Assembly: GCA_905200545.1 (NCBI GenBank)
Contig: CAJKKQ010000013.1
Coordinates: 1 to 64,000 of the forward strand
Origin: an uncultured Oscillibacter sp.
GTDB lineage: Bacteria > Bacillota > Clostridia > Oscillospirales > Oscillospiraceae
Direction: 5' to 3'
DNA length: 64,000 bases
In this document: positions 63,317 to 64,000 of the stretch, piece by piece
How the letters are laid out: the number at the start of each line of letters is the position of its first letter
How positions within the stretch are numbered: the stretch's first letter is position 1
Position numbers and translations under genes: made by a program
The notes under the pieces: model-generated
Told to the model about the DNA's origin: nothing
Database searches by the model: none
Seen by the model: the letters and a program-made list of their open reading frames with translations, nothing else

Positions 63317-64000
63317 TTGAAACAATATACCATTCGGGAATATATGGGGTTTACCCGCAATGGACCGCCGCGGGCAGGCATGATCTATTTGCCAGAACAC
63401 GCTTTCGATCAGCTGGAGCAGTTTATTTTATCCAATCGGGACACAAATTCCGGTGCTGAACCGCTGGAGTTGATGAGCCTGAGCGCAAGGCCCGGTTTGG
63501 GTAAGGTAATTACTGCGAAAAATTATGTGGGTGTCGTTACCACCAGAGACGGAACAGAGATTGAAATTCTGCCCAAACTGACGCTGGCAAAGGACAACAG
63601 TGACCAAGCTGTCCGAAAGGTGTTTCTCACCATGCTGCGAACGGTCCAGGAGGCTCCGTTCAAGACATTTCGCACCGCCCACCTGAATACTTCCCGTATG
63701 CGCTTGCTGGATCTGTTTGTGCGCATGTTTTTGGACGAGACCCATCGGCTAATTCAACGCGGTTTAAAATCGGATTATACGGTAAAACAGGACAACGAAA
63801 CTTGTGTCCATGGAAAAATCGTATTCTCGGAGCATATCCGAAAGAATCTGCTGCACCGGGAACGAATCTTCGTGGAGTACGATGTATTCAGCGTGGATTG
63901 CCCGGAAAACCGCCTGGTCAAGTCCACGGCGCTCTACTTGCAGCGGCACACCACGGATTTACAAAACCGCAAGGATCTGCGGATCGTGTTATCCGTCATG
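63317..64000 (+). CDS. mcrC: McrC-like restriction partner, 3' truncated by window edge
   Basis: A frame of 228 codons open to the window end, starting at a TTG with GGGAGGTGAACTCCA upstream. YVGVVTTRDGTEIEILPKL, VRKVFLTMLRTVQEAPFKTF, LLDLFVRMFLDETHRLIQRGLKSDY and FSVDCPENRLVKSTALYLQRH follow the N-terminal half of McrC. The PD-(D/E)xK nuclease would be beyond the window. Thirty bases after the McrB-like stop. It supplies the cutting activity of the McrBC complex. Confidence 0.88.
   Translation, partial: MKQYTIREYMGFTRNGPPRAGMIYLPEHAFDQLEQFILSNRDTNSGAEPLELMSLSARPGLGKVITAKNYVGVVTTRDGTEIEILPKLTLAKDNSDQAVRKVFLTMLRTVQEAPFKTFRTAHLNTSRMRLLDLFVRMFLDETHRLIQRGLKSDYTVKQDNETCVHGKIVFSEHIRKNLLHRERIFVEYDVFSVDCPENRLVKSTALYLQRHTTDLQNRKDLRIVLSVM

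Overview
The window reads as chromosome of a strictly anaerobic, G+C-rich Firmicute of the gut Clostridia type (Oscillospiraceae-like; inferred from protein style and codon use, not proven). Evidence includes an F-type ATP synthase operon, an [FeFe] hydrogenase with rubredoxin modules, rubrerythrin with PerR, a citrate/fumarate-type two-component pair, many small single-domain stress and regulator genes, and strong AGGAGG-type ribosome binding sites.

Layout. 1-7.9 kb: partial LysR regulator, OGG-type DNA glycosylase, flavodoxin/ferredoxin protein, quinone-oxidoreductase-like enzyme divergent from an Rrf2 regulator, TetR with a membrane protein, then thioredoxin, thioredoxin reductase and a DUF6132 protein, then a pyridoxamine-oxidase-like gene. 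7.9-14.0 kb (minus): ten tightly packed genes, many with 4-base stop/start overlaps (AlkZ-related, DUF1349, deformylase, TIGR04076, SDR, flavodoxin, phosphoesterase, DUF6933-like, hydrolase, DUF5714-ArsC fusion). 14.1-20.4 kb (minus): atpBEFHAGDC. 20.5-22.9 kb: DcuS/CitA-like kinase and regulator. 23-28.8 kb (minus): response regulator, kinase, methyltransferase, then MacB/FtsX-like ABC exporter. 28.9-41.3 kb: CAT-like acetyltransferase, self-regulated MerR/TipAS gene, DUF2200, TetR and XRE regulators, a six-gene WYL-led operon, two GNATs, an ABC-2-like exporter, and two small genes that both end at a point-mutation-like stop. 42.2-45.9 kb (minus): perR, [FeFe] hydrogenase-rubredoxin and ferredoxin-rubrerythrin genes behind a PerR box.

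45.9-53.5 kb is accessory DNA. It holds a decayed Wadjet jetD, a minus-strand gene remnant, imperfect direct repeats at 41.8 and 47.2 kb, an IS3-type remnant, and a clearly A+T-rich cassette at 47.9-53.0 kb. The cassette encodes a small XRE regulator with its own operator, a DNA methyltransferase, a protein with both a MORC/MutL-like ATPase and a histidine-kinase core, and a receiver-domain partner. It has no recognisable nuclease and is the best candidate here for an undescribed system.

53.4-64 kb is a second, host-like-composition defence operon of at least seven collinear genes: PLD-nuclease/SF2 helicase (DUF3427), NUDIX hydrolase, MazG-like pyrophosphohydrolase, small HTH protein, nuclease/SF2 helicase, a McrB-like GTPase with a PUA/EVE-like insert, and McrC (cut by the window end). 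A promoter with a perfect palindrome in its spacer and a flanking inverted repeat precedes it. No tRNA, rRNA or CRISPR array was seen.
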